64,000 bases of DNA, from the NCBI RefSeq assembly GCF_010894455.1, contig NZ_JAAIXY010000029.1:62001-126000 (forward strand). Direction: 5' to 3'. Below, in pieces: positions 42,632 through 52,154 of this stretch (position 1 is its first letter; each line of letters begins with the position of its first letter). The position numbers and the translations under genes were made by a program. The notes beneath the pieces are model-generated. The model was not told where the DNA came from, made no database searches, and was given only the letters and a program-made list of their open reading frames with translations. Source of the DNA: Myxococcus eversor. GTDB lineage: Bacteria > Myxococcota > Myxococcia > Myxococcales > Myxococcaceae.

Positions 42632-43483
42632 ATGCGCTTCAAAGTCACTCTGTTGTTGCCCGTCGCGTTGCTGGCGTGGGGCGTGATGCCGGCGTGCTCC
42701 GGTGATGACGACGACAAGCCCGACTCCGGCTCCCAGGATGGCGGCTCCACTCCCACCGACTCGGGCACCGACGCCGGTGGCGACCCGAGCGACGGCGGCA
42801 CGGGCACCGCGACCTGCCCGTCCGGCGCGCTCATCTGCGAGACGTTCGAGAACGGCTCCTCGGGCTGGGATGTCGCGCACACGCACTCCACCATCGAGGC
42901 GGACGGCACCAAGCCGCACACCGGCACGCGCTCGCTGCACGTGGTGACGGAGGACGGCATCGACGAGAAGCAGGGCGAGGGCGAGGCGATTGCCCGATGG
43001 ATGCGGACCATCCCCGCGTTCGAGACGCAGCTCTTCGTGCGCGCGCACGTCTTCATGAAGTCCTTCCCCGGCGACCAGGGGCAGATGGGCACCTATTTCG
43101 TGCTCTTCTCCGACAGGGACTCGGACTTCGGCGGCATCGAGCTTCAGGTCATCCGCGACACGGGCTTCGCGCTCGATGACTGGTCCGCCCGTGCGGGGCA
43201 GGGTTGGAACCGGCAGGGGCCGCCCGTCACCCTGGGCATGGCCGCTGGCCGCTGGGTGTGTCTGGAGTGGGAGGTTCGCCGCCCCACCGCGTCGAGCACC
43301 CACGGCAACGCGCGCGTCTACGTGGATGGCTCGCTGGCCCACGACTTCACCGACATCGGCATGCGCTCCTTCAACAACTTCTTCGTGGGCTACGGCTTCG
43401 TGCATCCCCAGGGCCCGTCCGCCTCCGAGACGTGGATCGACAACCTGGTGGTCAGCCGCACCCAGCGCGTCGGCTGCGAGTAG
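42632..43483 (+). CDS. lipoprotein with lectin/LamG-like jelly-roll domain
   Basis: A 283-residue lipoprotein; lipobox PAC with Cys22, then an Asp/Gly/Ser/Thr-rich linker (about 24-60) that extends the domain from the outer membrane. The C-terminal 220 residues form a beta-rich domain with the layout of concanavalin-like polysaccharide-binding or LamG proteins (ICETFENGSSGWDV, RWVCLEWEVRRP, ARVYVDGSLAHDF, ETWIDNLVVS). A sugar-binding or cell-surface role is inferred. The ATG is set by GGAAGG. A GC hairpin follows the stop. Confidence 0.78.
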   Translation: MRFKVTLLLPVALLAWGVMPACSGDDDDKPDSGSQDGGSTPTDSGTDAGGDPSDGGTGTATCPSGALICETFENGSSGWDVAHTHSTIEADGTKPHTGTRSLHVVTEDGIDEKQGEGEAIARWMRTIPAFETQLFVRAHVFMKSFPGDQGQMGTYFVLFSDRDSDFGGIELQVIRDTGFALDDWSARAGQGWNRQGPPVTLGMAAGRWVCLEWEVRRPTASSTHGNARVYVDGSLAHDFTDIGMRSFNNFFVGYGFVHPQGPSASETWIDNLVVSRTQRVGCE

Positions 43484-43495
43484 CACCCGTCGTCA

Positions 43496-43528
43496 CCGCC
43501 GGCCCGGGTTGCTCCCCTGGGCCGGCGG
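43496..43528 (+). terminator. GC-rich hairpin after the lipoprotein gene
   Basis: CCGCCGGCCC and GGGCCGGCGG pair perfectly over 10 bp, with GGG/CCC inside the loop able to extend the stem. It starts 12 bp past the stop codon. No T-run follows. Confidence 0.5.
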
Positions 43529-43638
43529 CTCGCGCGGCCTTCGTGCGCGGCGAATGTCAGGACAGGCTGGTATGTTCGTGTTTATTGTACATGAAGCCTT
43601 GCCGCCGTCTCGCGGCGGAGGTCTGTCAGGAGCGGGTC

Positions 43639-44460
43639 ATGTCGTTGAAGGAGCTGGCGCGGCAGACGGTGCGAATCGCGGAGCAGGGGACGTATGTCAC
43701 GCCCTCGGGGCGGCACGTCTCGATGGGAAACCTGGTGGAGCGCGCCGTGAGCGGGACGGTGCTGTATCGCCCCGGCGACTTCGAGCGGCTCTCCGTTCGC
43801 GAGCGGGGCCTGGAGCCCCGGGTGCCTCGCCTGGAAGTCACGAGCGAGAAGACGGGACAGGCCGCGCGGCGCCTGGTGGAGCAAGAGGGCGAGACGCGGG
43901 TCGCCGCGCTCAACTTCGCCTCCGCGAAGAACGTCGGAGGTGGCTTCCTGGGCGGCGCGAAGGCGCAGGAGGAGGACCTGGCACGTTGCTCGGCGCTCTA
44001 CCCGTGCCTCCTGTCGCAGCGGGACTACTACGACTCGAACCGGGCCGAGCGCTCGATGCTGTACACCGACCACCTCATCTACTCGCCGGACGTGCCGTTC
44101 TTCCGGAACGACTCGCTGGAGTTGATGGAGCAGCCCTTCTGTCTCTCCGTGCTCACCGCGCCCGCGCCCAATGCCGGCCAGGCGCTCCGCGTGGACCCCC
44201 AGGTGCGTCCCCAGGTCCACGCCGTATTGCGAGCGCGGGCGCTGAAGGTACTCCAGGTGGCGGCGCACCATGGGCACGAGGTCCTCGTCCTGGGCGCGTG
44301 GGGGTGCGGCGTCTTCCGCAACGAGCCGGCGGAGGCGGCCAGCGCCTTCTCGCTCGCGCTGGCGGCGCTGCCCGGCGCCTTCAAGCGCGTGGTGTTCGCG
44401 GTGTACGAGCGGGGCGGAGACGGGCCCAACCTGCGCGCCTTCCGCGAGCACTTCGCCTGA
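43639..44460 (+). CDS. microbial-type poly(ADP-ribose) glycohydrolase (TIGR02452/DUF2263)
   Basis: A 273-residue macrodomain enzyme that removes ADP-ribose polymers. The bacterial PARG signature is present: GGG at 100-102 and Q-E-E at 110-112 (NVGGGFLGGAKAQEEDLARCS), with the catalytic glutamate in the QEE triplet. The later block VLVLGAWGCGVFRNEP is also diagnostic. Length matches the family. ATG 43639 has an AGGAG box about 7 nt upstream. No ADP-ribosyltransferase gene is visible nearby, so its substrate source in this cell is unknown. Confidence 0.92.
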   Translation: MSLKELARQTVRIAEQGTYVTPSGRHVSMGNLVERAVSGTVLYRPGDFERLSVRERGLEPRVPRLEVTSEKTGQAARRLVEQEGETRVAALNFASAKNVGGGFLGGAKAQEEDLARCSALYPCLLSQRDYYDSNRAERSMLYTDHLIYSPDVPFFRNDSLELMEQPFCLSVLTAPAPNAGQALRVDPQVRPQVHAVLRARALKVLQVAAHHGHEVLVLGAWGCGVFRNEPAEAASAFSLALAALPGAFKRVVFAVYERGGDGPNLRAFREHFA

Positions 44461-44562
44461 CGCGAGGCCCGTGGCGCGGGCGCGGATTTAACTCGGTTTA
44501 ATTCCACCTCAGCCCCGGTTTGGAAGACAACTCCCTCAAGCGTTCACTTCAGGGGGAAGCCG

Positions 44563-45447
44563 ATGCGAGGGGATTGGGGCGGTCCGGGGGAATCGCCGGT
44601 GGGTGTGGCTTGGGCGTCGGACGTCGCCGCGCGCGCGGGAGGGCTGTCATGGGTCTCTCGCGCGGGGGATGCTCGCACCGTCCGTGTCCTCGTCGGCCCC
44701 GCGGGGATGCTGTCGGTGCTCGAGGACTTCGCGCGCGGCGTGGGGGGCGCCGCCGCGAGTCCGGGCATCGTGGGGGACGTCCTGCGCTGGTCCGGGTGGC
44801 AGGTGGACTTCGACGTCACCCAGTGGGAGGCGCTGGCGGCGTACCACCAGTTCCTCGCCACCGGCATGCTCTCCGAAGCGGTATGCGAGGCGCGCGGCGT
44901 CTCCATGGCGACGCTCCAGGTCGCGGTGGGGGAGGCCCGCTTCGTGGGCGCGGAGCGCACGCAGACGTGGCTCGGCCGGGAGGCCAGTGTCTTCACCACC
45001 GACGAGAAGACCGGACGCGAGGCCTTCCACTACACCGCGCTCATGGGCAACGTCGTCCTGCGCAGCCGGGGCGAGGTGGGGGACACGAGCAGCCAGCTCC
45101 ACGAAGTCACGTTGACGGGCGTGGCCCACCAGCTCGTACAGGCGCTGCGCCGGGTGCACCCGAGGACGGCGGCGCATGGCGACACGGCGGCGCTCGTCTT
45201 CACGGCGGACGAGGCCGAGCGGCTTCGTCAGGGCGCTCGTGACTGGCTGCGGGCCGCCGAGGAAGGACACCCGCCTGGAGAGGACGGCGCGCCCGAGTGG
45301 GTGCGGCGGATGGCTGGCGCGGAGTCCTCGGAGGAGGCCCTCACCTGGCTCTTCACCTCCGCGAGCGATGCGGCGCGGGTGGCGGAGCGCGTGCTGGAGC
45401 TGGGCGCGTTCCTCCTGGAGTCGGACGCGGCGACGGCCCAGGCGTGA
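44563..45447 (+). CDS. protein of unknown function
   Basis: A 294-residue, apparently cytosolic protein without signal peptide or membrane helix. The region around 30-250 alternates helices and strands (WQVDFDVTQWEALAAYHQFLATGMLSEAV; TGREAFHYTALMGNVVLRSRGEV). I do not recognise a family. AGGGGGAA lies 4 nt before the ATG. It is on the same strand as the PARG gene, 102 bp downstream, and the gap is relatively A/T-rich, suggesting its own promoter. Confidence 0.7.
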   Translation: MRGDWGGPGESPVGVAWASDVAARAGGLSWVSRAGDARTVRVLVGPAGMLSVLEDFARGVGGAAASPGIVGDVLRWSGWQVDFDVTQWEALAAYHQFLATGMLSEAVCEARGVSMATLQVAVGEARFVGAERTQTWLGREASVFTTDEKTGREAFHYTALMGNVVLRSRGEVGDTSSQLHEVTLTGVAHQLVQALRRVHPRTAAHGDTAALVFTADEAERLRQGARDWLRAAEEGHPPGEDGAPEWVRRMAGAESSEEALTWLFTSASDAARVAERVLELGAFLLESDAATAQA

Positions 45448-45477
45448 GGGGTGGGCGCCGGAGACGGCGCCGCGACG

Positions 45478-46026
45478 TCAGGGGTAGCGGGCGAAGACGG
45501 GCACGCCCATGGACACCGACTCCGTGGACAGCTCTGGCTCCGTGCGGGTCAGCGGCTGATAGGCATCCACGGGTGACGCGCAACCGACGGCGAACTCCGC
45601 CGCCTCGCGCAGTTTCTCCAGCGCCCGCTCCGTACAGTGGAGCGTGATGAGGGGAAGGAAGCCCGGCTCGCTCATCCACTTCACCGCACCCAGCAGATGG
45701 TGCGCGCTCAGGAAGCCCGTCACCGCGTCCCGCAAGGCACGGTTCTCCTCTCCCGCGGCATGCAGGACAGCCCGCCTGTCTCGGGGGGGCGGGGCCGCTC
45801 GGGGCCCTCGCTCTTCCCGGGGCATGATGATGGTCTCAATCCACATCGGAGCGCCCTCCGGACGGAAAACCCAATGGCGCGCTGACCAGGTGAGGCTGCT
45901 TGCTCTCTGGCCATCGGGAAGCTGGAGAATGATGCGCGAATTCACTTCGAGTTGTTTCTCTTCGCGCGCCAATTCCTTCTCGGAGGGCGACAAATTGTGA
46001 AAAATCGGAGTGACCCTGAAACACAC
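45478..46026 (-). CDS. protein of unknown function
   Basis: Up to 182 residues from GTG 46026; GTG 45945 would give 155. The N-terminal segment EKELAREEKQLEVNSRIILQLPDGQ looks genuinely coding, which favours the longer form. The C-terminal half contains NRALRDAVTGFLSAHHLLGAVKWMSEPGFLPLITLHCTERALEKLREAAEFA. No known motif. It is convergent with the preceding unknown gene (30 bp apart) and divergent from the large regulator. Confidence 0.6.
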   Translation of the reverse strand: MCFRVTPIFHNLSPSEKELAREEKQLEVNSRIILQLPDGQRASSLTWSARHWVFRPEGAPMWIETIIMPREERGPRAAPPPRDRRAVLHAAGEENRALRDAVTGFLSAHHLLGAVKWMSEPGFLPLITLHCTERALEKLREAAEFAVGCASPVDAYQPLTRTEPELSTESVSMGVPVFARYP

Positions 46027-46253
46027 GATGTCTGGGGTTGCCCCACAGGGTGGGTGGATTCCGCGTAGGCGCGGGCCCTCACCTGTCCATGGGCGGACAT
46101 AGGGATAGGACCCGAGGGTATGTCAGGCTGGGGTACATGAGACCTGGCCGCGCGGTGAGCCCCGAGACGCTGCATCCGACGCTTCTCACCCTGCGTGAGG
46201 GCAAGCGAGCGCGGTGTGCAGGGGGCGTTTCCTGAGCCGGCCCGAGGTCGCCC

Positions 46254-49007
46254 ATGCCCACCGGAACGCCCTCCCACCGCAGTCGGCGCAGGCGCGCCGC
46301 GGGCACGGCCGTGAGAGCGAGCCGCGTGTCGCGTGAGGAGGGCACGCGGGCCGTCACGCCGCGAGGGCTGGGGCCGCCCGCCGTCTTCGTGGGGCGCAAG
46401 CAGGAGCTCCAGCGGCTGGGCACGCTGATGCGGAAGGTGCGCACCGGCGTCGTCTATGGCCTGCCGGGCGTGGGCAAGTCCGCGCTGGTGGCGGCCGTGG
46501 CGGCGAAGCATCGAGGGCCCGTCGTCCACCGCCGAATCGCTCCCGGCGACACGCTGGACGCGGTGGTCGACGACGCGCGGCGCCTCTTGCGCGAGGCCCC
46601 GGTGGCGCAGGCCTTGTCGGACGACTCGCGGCTGGAGGATCTGGCGCGGGAGCTGGAAGCGCGCCGGGCCTTGTTCGTCCTGGATGACCTGCACGTGTTG
46701 AGGCCGGAGGAGCGGTTGGCGCTGGTGGAGGGGCTCGGCGGGCGGCTGCGCCATGGCGCGCTGCTGGCGACTTCGCGCGAGGAGGTGCCGCGCCATGCCG
46801 CGAGCCCCGACCGCTTCGAGCTGCGGTTGGATGGGTTGCCGGAGGCCGCGGCGAAGCTGCTGTGGCGTCAGTTGGACACGCTGTACGGCTCCCGGGAGGG
46901 CTTCGCCGCCGCGTGGGCCCGCTCGCGAGGCGTGCCGTTCCTGCTTCGCCGCGCGCACGCGAATGACGCGGATGTGGAGGAGCCTGTGCGGGCGGCCCTC
47001 GCCGCGCTGCCTCCAGACGAGCGACACGTGGCGGCCGTGCTGTCCCTGTCGGAGCTGCCGCTGCCCGCCTCGGCCCTGCGCGAGGTGCTGCCCGGGGAGG
47101 CCGCCAGCGAGGCGCTGCGAAGGCTGGGTGCGCGGCTCCTCGTGGAGACGGATGCGCGCGGTCGCCACGGCGTGCATGACCTGGTGCGCGAGGCGTTCCA
47201 GACGCTGCTGGATGCCGACGAGGCGCGCGCCGCGCACGAGGCGCTCCTGCGTCTGCTCGAGCGCGAGCCGCTGCCGGAGGTGGTGAGGGTGCGCGCGATG
47301 TGCCGCCATCTCCAGGCCCTGGGGCGCCATGAGCAGCGTCGGGCCTTCATCGTCGAGCAGGCGGAGGCGCTCGTGCGGCAGGGCGCGGCCGGTGAGCTGC
47401 TGACGTTGCTGGGCTCGCTGCCGCCCATGCCGCGCACGCCGGACGTGGGGCTGGCCAGGGCGCGGGCCCAGGTTCGGCTGTTGGACTTGCGCCGTGCCTA
47501 TTCGGAGCTGCTGGCGCTGCGCGCCTCGCTCGGGGACGAAGCGGACGCGGCGCTGCGCGAGCAGGTGGGCACGGTGCTGGTGCGGGTGGCCCTCTTCTCG
47601 TTGGAGCTGGACGCGTGCGAGCGGACGCTGACGGCCATGCCCATGCCGCGCGACGCGGAGGTCTTCCTCCAGCAGTTGCTCGCCTGGGCCGCGCTGCGCT
47701 TCTTCCAGGGCCGGCTGGACGAGTCCCTGGAGATGCTGGACGCCGCGTGCGCCGCATCCGAGGACAAACGCGTACTCGGCTGGTGCGCCTATGCCCGCGC
47801 GCTGATGTGCTGGATTGAAGGGCGGGACGAGGGGCTCGAGGAGCCGCTGAGCCAGTGTCTGTCCTTGCTGGAGGGCGCGCCGCTCAACTCGCGCGGGCCG
47901 CTGGTGGCCGCGATGTCCGCGGGCATCCTCAGTCGGCTGGGGCGCTTCACGCAGGCCCAGGCCGCGCTGGATGGCGCGCGCGAGCGGCTGGGAGAGCTGG
48001 GCGCGCCGAGGCTCGCGCTGGAGCTGGACTGCATCGCCGCGCTGGTGCTCGGAGAGCGGGGGGAGCGTCGCGCCGCGCTGGCCGGACTGCGAGAGGTGGC
48101 CGGCCGGGCGGAGCAGGGGGGCTATCTCTTCATCCACCACCTCTCCCGCGTCTGCGCGGGCCGGATGCTGCTGGAGCTGGGGCGTCGCGCGGAGGGGCTG
48201 GCGCTGCTGGATGAGGCGGCGGCGGATGCACGCGCTCGCGGCGCCGAGGGACTGGCTCGCGCCGCCGAGGCCGCCCGTTCCTCGGACGTGCTGCGACAGG
48301 TGGAGCGGCCCTCCGCCGTGGAGCCTCGCGAGGTGCGCCCGGGCGTGGCGGCCCGGCAGCGGGCCCTGGCGGCGCTGGCCGCGGCGACCGCGGGTGACAG
48401 CGTGCGCGCCGAGGGACTGCTGGCCTCGCTGGAGCCCCTGGCGCGAGGAGAGGACTACGCGCTGGAGCGCGCGCTGGCCCACCTGTCCCGGGCCCTTTTG
48501 CACCGGCTCTCCGAGCGCGCGAACGAGGCCCGGACTTCACTGGAGGCGGCGGCGCGCTCCGCGTCGGAAGGCGCGGCGGACCCGGAGCTGATTCCGGAGC
48601 TGGCGCGCACGCTCGCCTCGCTGCGGGTGGTGACGTCCGATGGCTCCCACCTCGCCGTCGAAGCACCCGCCGCCGCGTCCAACGCCGTGGTGCTGGACGC
48701 CAGGGACCATGCGCTGCGCGCGGGAGGACAGACTGTCTCTCTGGCGAAGCGCGTGCTTCCTCGCCGCCTGCTGTACGCGCTGGCCCGGCAGCCGGGGCGC
48801 ACGTTGTCGAAGGAGGCGTGCGTGCGGGCCATGTGGGAGGCGGACCATGACCCGCGCCTGCACGACAACGCGCTGCGCGTCCACGTGCGCCACCTGCGGG
48901 AGATGCTGGAGGGCACCGGCGCGCGCCTCGTGTTCGAGGACCCGGGCTATCGGCTCGAGGTGCCTCGGGGCTTCGCCTTCGTGCGCGACGAGCCCGGCGC
49001 GAGCTAG
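46254..49007 (+). CDS. STAND-like ATPase regulator with TPR region and C-terminal OmpR-type DNA-binding domain
   Basis: A 917-residue transcription regulator. A basic N-terminus precedes an AAA/NB-ARC-like NTPase: Walker A GLPGVGKS at 69-76 and Walker B LFVLDDLHVL near 140. The middle (about 350-770) is helical TPR-like sequence. The C-terminus (about 800-905) is a winged-helix OmpR/PhoB-type domain (RTLSKEACVRAMW ... LHDNALRVHVRHLREMLEGTG). Ligand-triggered nucleotide exchange probably controls DNA binding. Most relatives carry the DNA-binding domain at the N-terminus (SARP/AfsR) or as LuxR at the C-terminus (MalT). It overlaps the convergent histidine kinase gene by 4 nt. Confidence 0.85.
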   Translation: MPTGTPSHRSRRRRAAGTAVRASRVSREEGTRAVTPRGLGPPAVFVGRKQELQRLGTLMRKVRTGVVYGLPGVGKSALVAAVAAKHRGPVVHRRIAPGDTLDAVVDDARRLLREAPVAQALSDDSRLEDLARELEARRALFVLDDLHVLRPEERLALVEGLGGRLRHGALLATSREEVPRHAASPDRFELRLDGLPEAAAKLLWRQLDTLYGSREGFAAAWARSRGVPFLLRRAHANDADVEEPVRAALAALPPDERHVAAVLSLSELPLPASALREVLPGEAASEALRRLGARLLVETDARGRHGVHDLVREAFQTLLDADEARAAHEALLRLLEREPLPEVVRVRAMCRHLQALGRHEQRRAFIVEQAEALVRQGAAGELLTLLGSLPPMPRTPDVGLARARAQVRLLDLRRAYSELLALRASLGDEADAALREQVGTVLVRVALFSLELDACERTLTAMPMPRDAEVFLQQLLAWAALRFFQGRLDESLEMLDAACAASEDKRVLGWCAYARALMCWIEGRDEGLEEPLSQCLSLLEGAPLNSRGPLVAAMSAGILSRLGRFTQAQAALDGARERLGELGAPRLALELDCIAALVLGERGERRAALAGLREVAGRAEQGGYLFIHHLSRVCAGRMLLELGRRAEGLALLDEAAADARARGAEGLARAAEAARSSDVLRQVERPSAVEPREVRPGVAARQRALAALAAATAGDSVRAEGLLASLEPLARGEDYALERALAHLSRALLHRLSERANEARTSLEAAARSASEGAADPELIPELARTLASLRVVTSDGSHLAVEAPAAASNAVVLDARDHALRAGGQTVSLAKRVLPRRLLYALARQPGRTLSKEACVRAMWEADHDPRLHDNALRVHVRHLREMLEGTGARLVFEDPGYRLEVPRGFAFVRDEPGAS

Positions 49008-50548
49008 AGCGGCAGGTCCACCACGAAGGTCGCGCCACCGCCGGGCGAATCCTCCACGCGGATGTGCCCGCCGTGCGCCTCGACAATCTGCCGGACGATG
49101 TAGAGGCCCAGCCCCATGCCCCCGGTCCGCTGCGCGTTGTCGCCCTGGGTGAAGCGCTCGAAGATGCGCTCGCGGTCCTTCTCCGGGACGCCCTGGCCGC
49201 TGTCTCTGACTTGGAGCCGCAGGGTGCCGCCGTAGCGCGTGAGCGAGAGGTGCACCGGATTGCCGGAGCCGTAGCGCAGGGCGTTGGACAGGAGGTTGCT
49301 CACCACCTGCTCCATCCGCAGCCGGTCGAAGCGGCCCATCATCGGCCCCTCCACCGAGGCGTTGAGCTGCACGCCCATGTGACGGGCCTCGTCGGTGAAG
49401 CGCGCGACGAGGTCGCCGACGACGGCCGCGAGGTCTCCCTCGGTGAAGTGGAAGTCCAGCTTGCCGGTCCGGATGCGGCTGACATCCAGCAGGTTGTCCA
49501 CCAGCGCGCTCAGCCGACGCAGTTGCCGCTCGGTGGCCCCCAGCTTCGCCTGGACCTTGGGGGCGCCGAGCGTCTCCATGGGCGTGTTCTCCCCCATGCG
49601 TTGCAGCAACTGGGCCTGGAGGCGCAGCGACGTCAGCGGCGTGCGCAGCTCGTGGCTGGCGAGCGAGAGGAAGTCGTCGCGCGTGCGCACCGCCTCCTGG
49701 AGCGCGGACTCCGTCTCCTTCAGCGCGGTGATGTCCAGGAGGGCGCCCCGGAAGACCACCACCTTGCCCGTCGCGTCGCGCAACACCCGGGCCCGGCTGG
49801 TGAGCCAGTGCCACGTACCGTCCGGCCAGTACGTCCGGAAGGTGGAGGTGTACGAATCCATCTTGCCCGCGAAGATGTCATCCAGTTGCGCCTGGACTCC
49901 GGGGCGGTCGTCGGGGTGAAGCGACTCGATGAAGCGCTCGTGGGTCCACTCCGCCAGCGGATGGGGATAGCCGTAGAGCCGGTCATGCCCCTCCGAGCGG
50001 AACACCTGTCCGGTGGCCAGGTTCGTCTCCCAGACGGCCATCTGCGCCGAGTCCAGGGCCACCTGGAAACGCTCGCCGAGCTGACGGAAGCGCTCCTCGG
50101 TCCGGGCCACCTCGTTCTCCGCGCGCTGGCGGCGGGTGATGTCGGCGGCGAGCACCCACGTCTCCTCGCCCACCACCTGGACATTCACGTCCAGCCAGGT
50201 GCGCGAGGGCAGCTCCGCCAGGAAGCGTCCTCCCTCGCGGGTGGCGAGCGCGGTCATCAGCCGCTCATGCAGCGAGGTGCCCGCTAGCGCGGGCTCCGCG
50301 ACCCAGGGCTCCTGGCCTCGGAGCTGGTCGGCGGGGAGGCCCAGCAGCGCTGCGGCGCGGCCGTTGACCTCGCGAATGCGCCCCTGGGCGTCGAGAGAGA
50401 GGAACGCCTCGCTCATCATCTCGCGCAGCACACACAGGCGCGCATCGGCGGAGAGCCCTGCTTCGTCGGCGGCGACGGCAGGCAACACTCGCGTGTCGTG
50501 TGAGGTGTCTTTCGGGGGGCCAGACACGGGGGACGGCGCGGAGTTCAT
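49004..50548 (-). CDS. soluble PAS-domain hybrid-free sensor histidine kinase
   Basis: A 514-residue cytosolic sensor kinase from ATG 50548. Two PAS domains (about 35-140 and 155-280; the second has the PAS_3 pattern HPDDRPGVQAQLDDIF) precede a HisKA dimerisation helix with phospho-accepting His299 in LSLASHELRTPLTSL. The HATPase domain has the N box VVSNLLSNALRYG, G1 box DSGQGVPEKDRERIF and G2 box GGMGLGLYIV. There is no membrane helix and no receiver domain, and no response-regulator gene nearby, so it is an orphan, as is common in myxobacteria. Confidence 0.93.
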   Translation of the reverse strand: MNSAPSPVSGPPKDTSHDTRVLPAVAADEAGLSADARLCVLREMMSEAFLSLDAQGRIREVNGRAAALLGLPADQLRGQEPWVAEPALAGTSLHERLMTALATREGGRFLAELPSRTWLDVNVQVVGEETWVLAADITRRQRAENEVARTEERFRQLGERFQVALDSAQMAVWETNLATGQVFRSEGHDRLYGYPHPLAEWTHERFIESLHPDDRPGVQAQLDDIFAGKMDSYTSTFRTYWPDGTWHWLTSRARVLRDATGKVVVFRGALLDITALKETESALQEAVRTRDDFLSLASHELRTPLTSLRLQAQLLQRMGENTPMETLGAPKVQAKLGATERQLRRLSALVDNLLDVSRIRTGKLDFHFTEGDLAAVVGDLVARFTDEARHMGVQLNASVEGPMMGRFDRLRMEQVVSNLLSNALRYGSGNPVHLSLTRYGGTLRLQVRDSGQGVPEKDRERIFERFTQGDNAQRTGGMGLGLYIVRQIVEAHGGHIRVEDSPGGGATFVVDLPL

Positions 50549-50706
50549 GTAGACCTGAACCGTCCCCTGACGCTCCAAATGCGTCAAGTCGCCTCCTCCG
50601 GTTGGAGAATCGTGACGCGGCCCTGCGTCGGCACGCCGGGCCATCCACCGACCCTTGCCTCGGCCCCTCTTCCGGCTGGCTCCGCGCGGAGGGCGGGACA
50701 TGCGAC

Positions 50707-51969
50707 TCAGGACCCGCCTGAAAGCGCGGTCGGGTCCTCGATGGGCGTCGGCATGACCCACAGGCCCGTGGGCTGGAGGTACGCCTGGTCGAAGGCGTAG
50801 AGGATGCCGTTCCACCGGTCCGGGAAGAGGGCCCAGTTGTACTCGGTGGGCGGCGACGTCAGGGGATTTCCATCGCGGTCCGGCTGGCTGTACGCATAGT
50901 CGGCGTAGTTCCAGACCACCGTGCCGAACTCCGTGCGCAGCAGCGGGGTGAGAATCTGGAGCAGCGCGACACGCGACACCTCGTCCGGCTGCTGCACCGA
51001 AGGCGAGAAGACAGGCTGGGCCATGTCGTGCTGCTCGCGCCAGGCGATGTAGTTGTTGCCCATGGCCACCAGCGCGTCGCGTGCTGCCGCCGTCGGGGCC
51101 ACGCGGGCCTTCTCGTAGAGGGCGAAGGCGGCCACCAGCAGGCTCTTGTAGTGCATGCCCGGGAAGACCTGGTCGAACAGGTAGGGACGCGGGACGTCGT
51201 TCGCGTGCGCCAGCGCGTAGGCATAGGCCTGCGAGGCCTGCGCGGGCACCGCGTCCACTAGCGTGAACTCCGCGAGCACGCGCTCCGGCGTCACCGCGCC
51301 CGCTCCCGCGCGCCAGTCCATGTACAGCTGACCCGAGCCGCCGATGTCATTGAAGATGGCGAGGTTGCCCTCGTGGAGCGTGCGCTCCAGCGTCACGACG
51401 ATGCTCTCCGCCTTGTCGAGCGGCCAGAAGCCCGGAGCACTCCAGTAGAGCGCGGCGAAGCGCGCGGCGGTGGCGGTCAGCGTGCGCACGTCGAGCAGCG
51501 CCGCGCTGTTGAGGGAGGTGATGAGCGAGGCGAGCGAGGCGGCCACGTCGATGGGCAGTCCGCGCAACACCAACTCCAACCCCAGTTGCTCCGGCGCGAC
51601 GCGGAGCTGGGCGTCGAGTCCCACGCGCTGGAGCGCATGAAGGACGGACAAGGAGGGCTGTCCGCGCGCGGCGGCGATGACGCGCCGGGCGATGGCCGTG
51701 CCCAGCATGCCTTCGCCACCTGTCTGTGACGCATGGGGCGCGAAGGTGAACCAGTTGGGTCGCACGGCGCTGGCGCCACCGGGTTGGAGCGTCGGGTCCA
51801 GCACCGCGCCCACCTCATAGGCGAGTTCGATGTAGCCCAGGGTGATGCGGCGGTTGTCTTCCAGCGGAGTGGCAGCGGGCTGAGCCTGGGCCGACGCGGA
51901 GGCCAGAGCGGTGGCCAACGCCAGGATGGAGAAAAGGCGGGACGAGGGAGCGGAACGGAGTAGGCGCAT
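50707..51969 (-). CDS. secreted protein of unknown function
   Basis: A 420-residue exported protein: signal peptide to SAQAQ (about 28). The mature protein is largely helical, with repeated aromatic segments towards the C-terminus (AWREQHDMAQPVFSP; YNWALFPDRWNGILYAFDQAY). No catalytic motif or known domain is recognised. ATG 51969 was chosen because the signal sequence starts there. It lies behind the YqgE-like gene on the same strand, with a 185-bp gap that holds nothing obvious. Confidence 0.72.
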   Translation of the reverse strand: MRLLRSAPSSRLFSILALATALASASAQAQPAATPLEDNRRITLGYIELAYEVGAVLDPTLQPGGASAVRPNWFTFAPHASQTGGEGMLGTAIARRVIAAARGQPSLSVLHALQRVGLDAQLRVAPEQLGLELVLRGLPIDVAASLASLITSLNSAALLDVRTLTATAARFAALYWSAPGFWPLDKAESIVVTLERTLHEGNLAIFNDIGGSGQLYMDWRAGAGAVTPERVLAEFTLVDAVPAQASQAYAYALAHANDVPRPYLFDQVFPGMHYKSLLVAAFALYEKARVAPTAAARDALVAMGNNYIAWREQHDMAQPVFSPSVQQPDEVSRVALLQILTPLLRTEFGTVVWNYADYAYSQPDRDGNPLTSPPTEYNWALFPDRWNGILYAFDQAYLQPTGLWVMPTPIEDPTALSGGS

Positions 51970-52154
51970 GGGGACACCGGCGGGGACAGGCGTGGGGCCC
52001 CAGGGAGGTAGCCACGGGGCATGTCCATCCCAAGCCGTACCGACTTCGCCGCATTGCAGCAGTGTCCGAAGGACGACGAATCCAGACTGGACGAAGTCCA
52101 TGTGCCCCATGAGCGGGGCTGTTCCGGCGGAGGAGGCGTGGGTGCGTCACGCCC

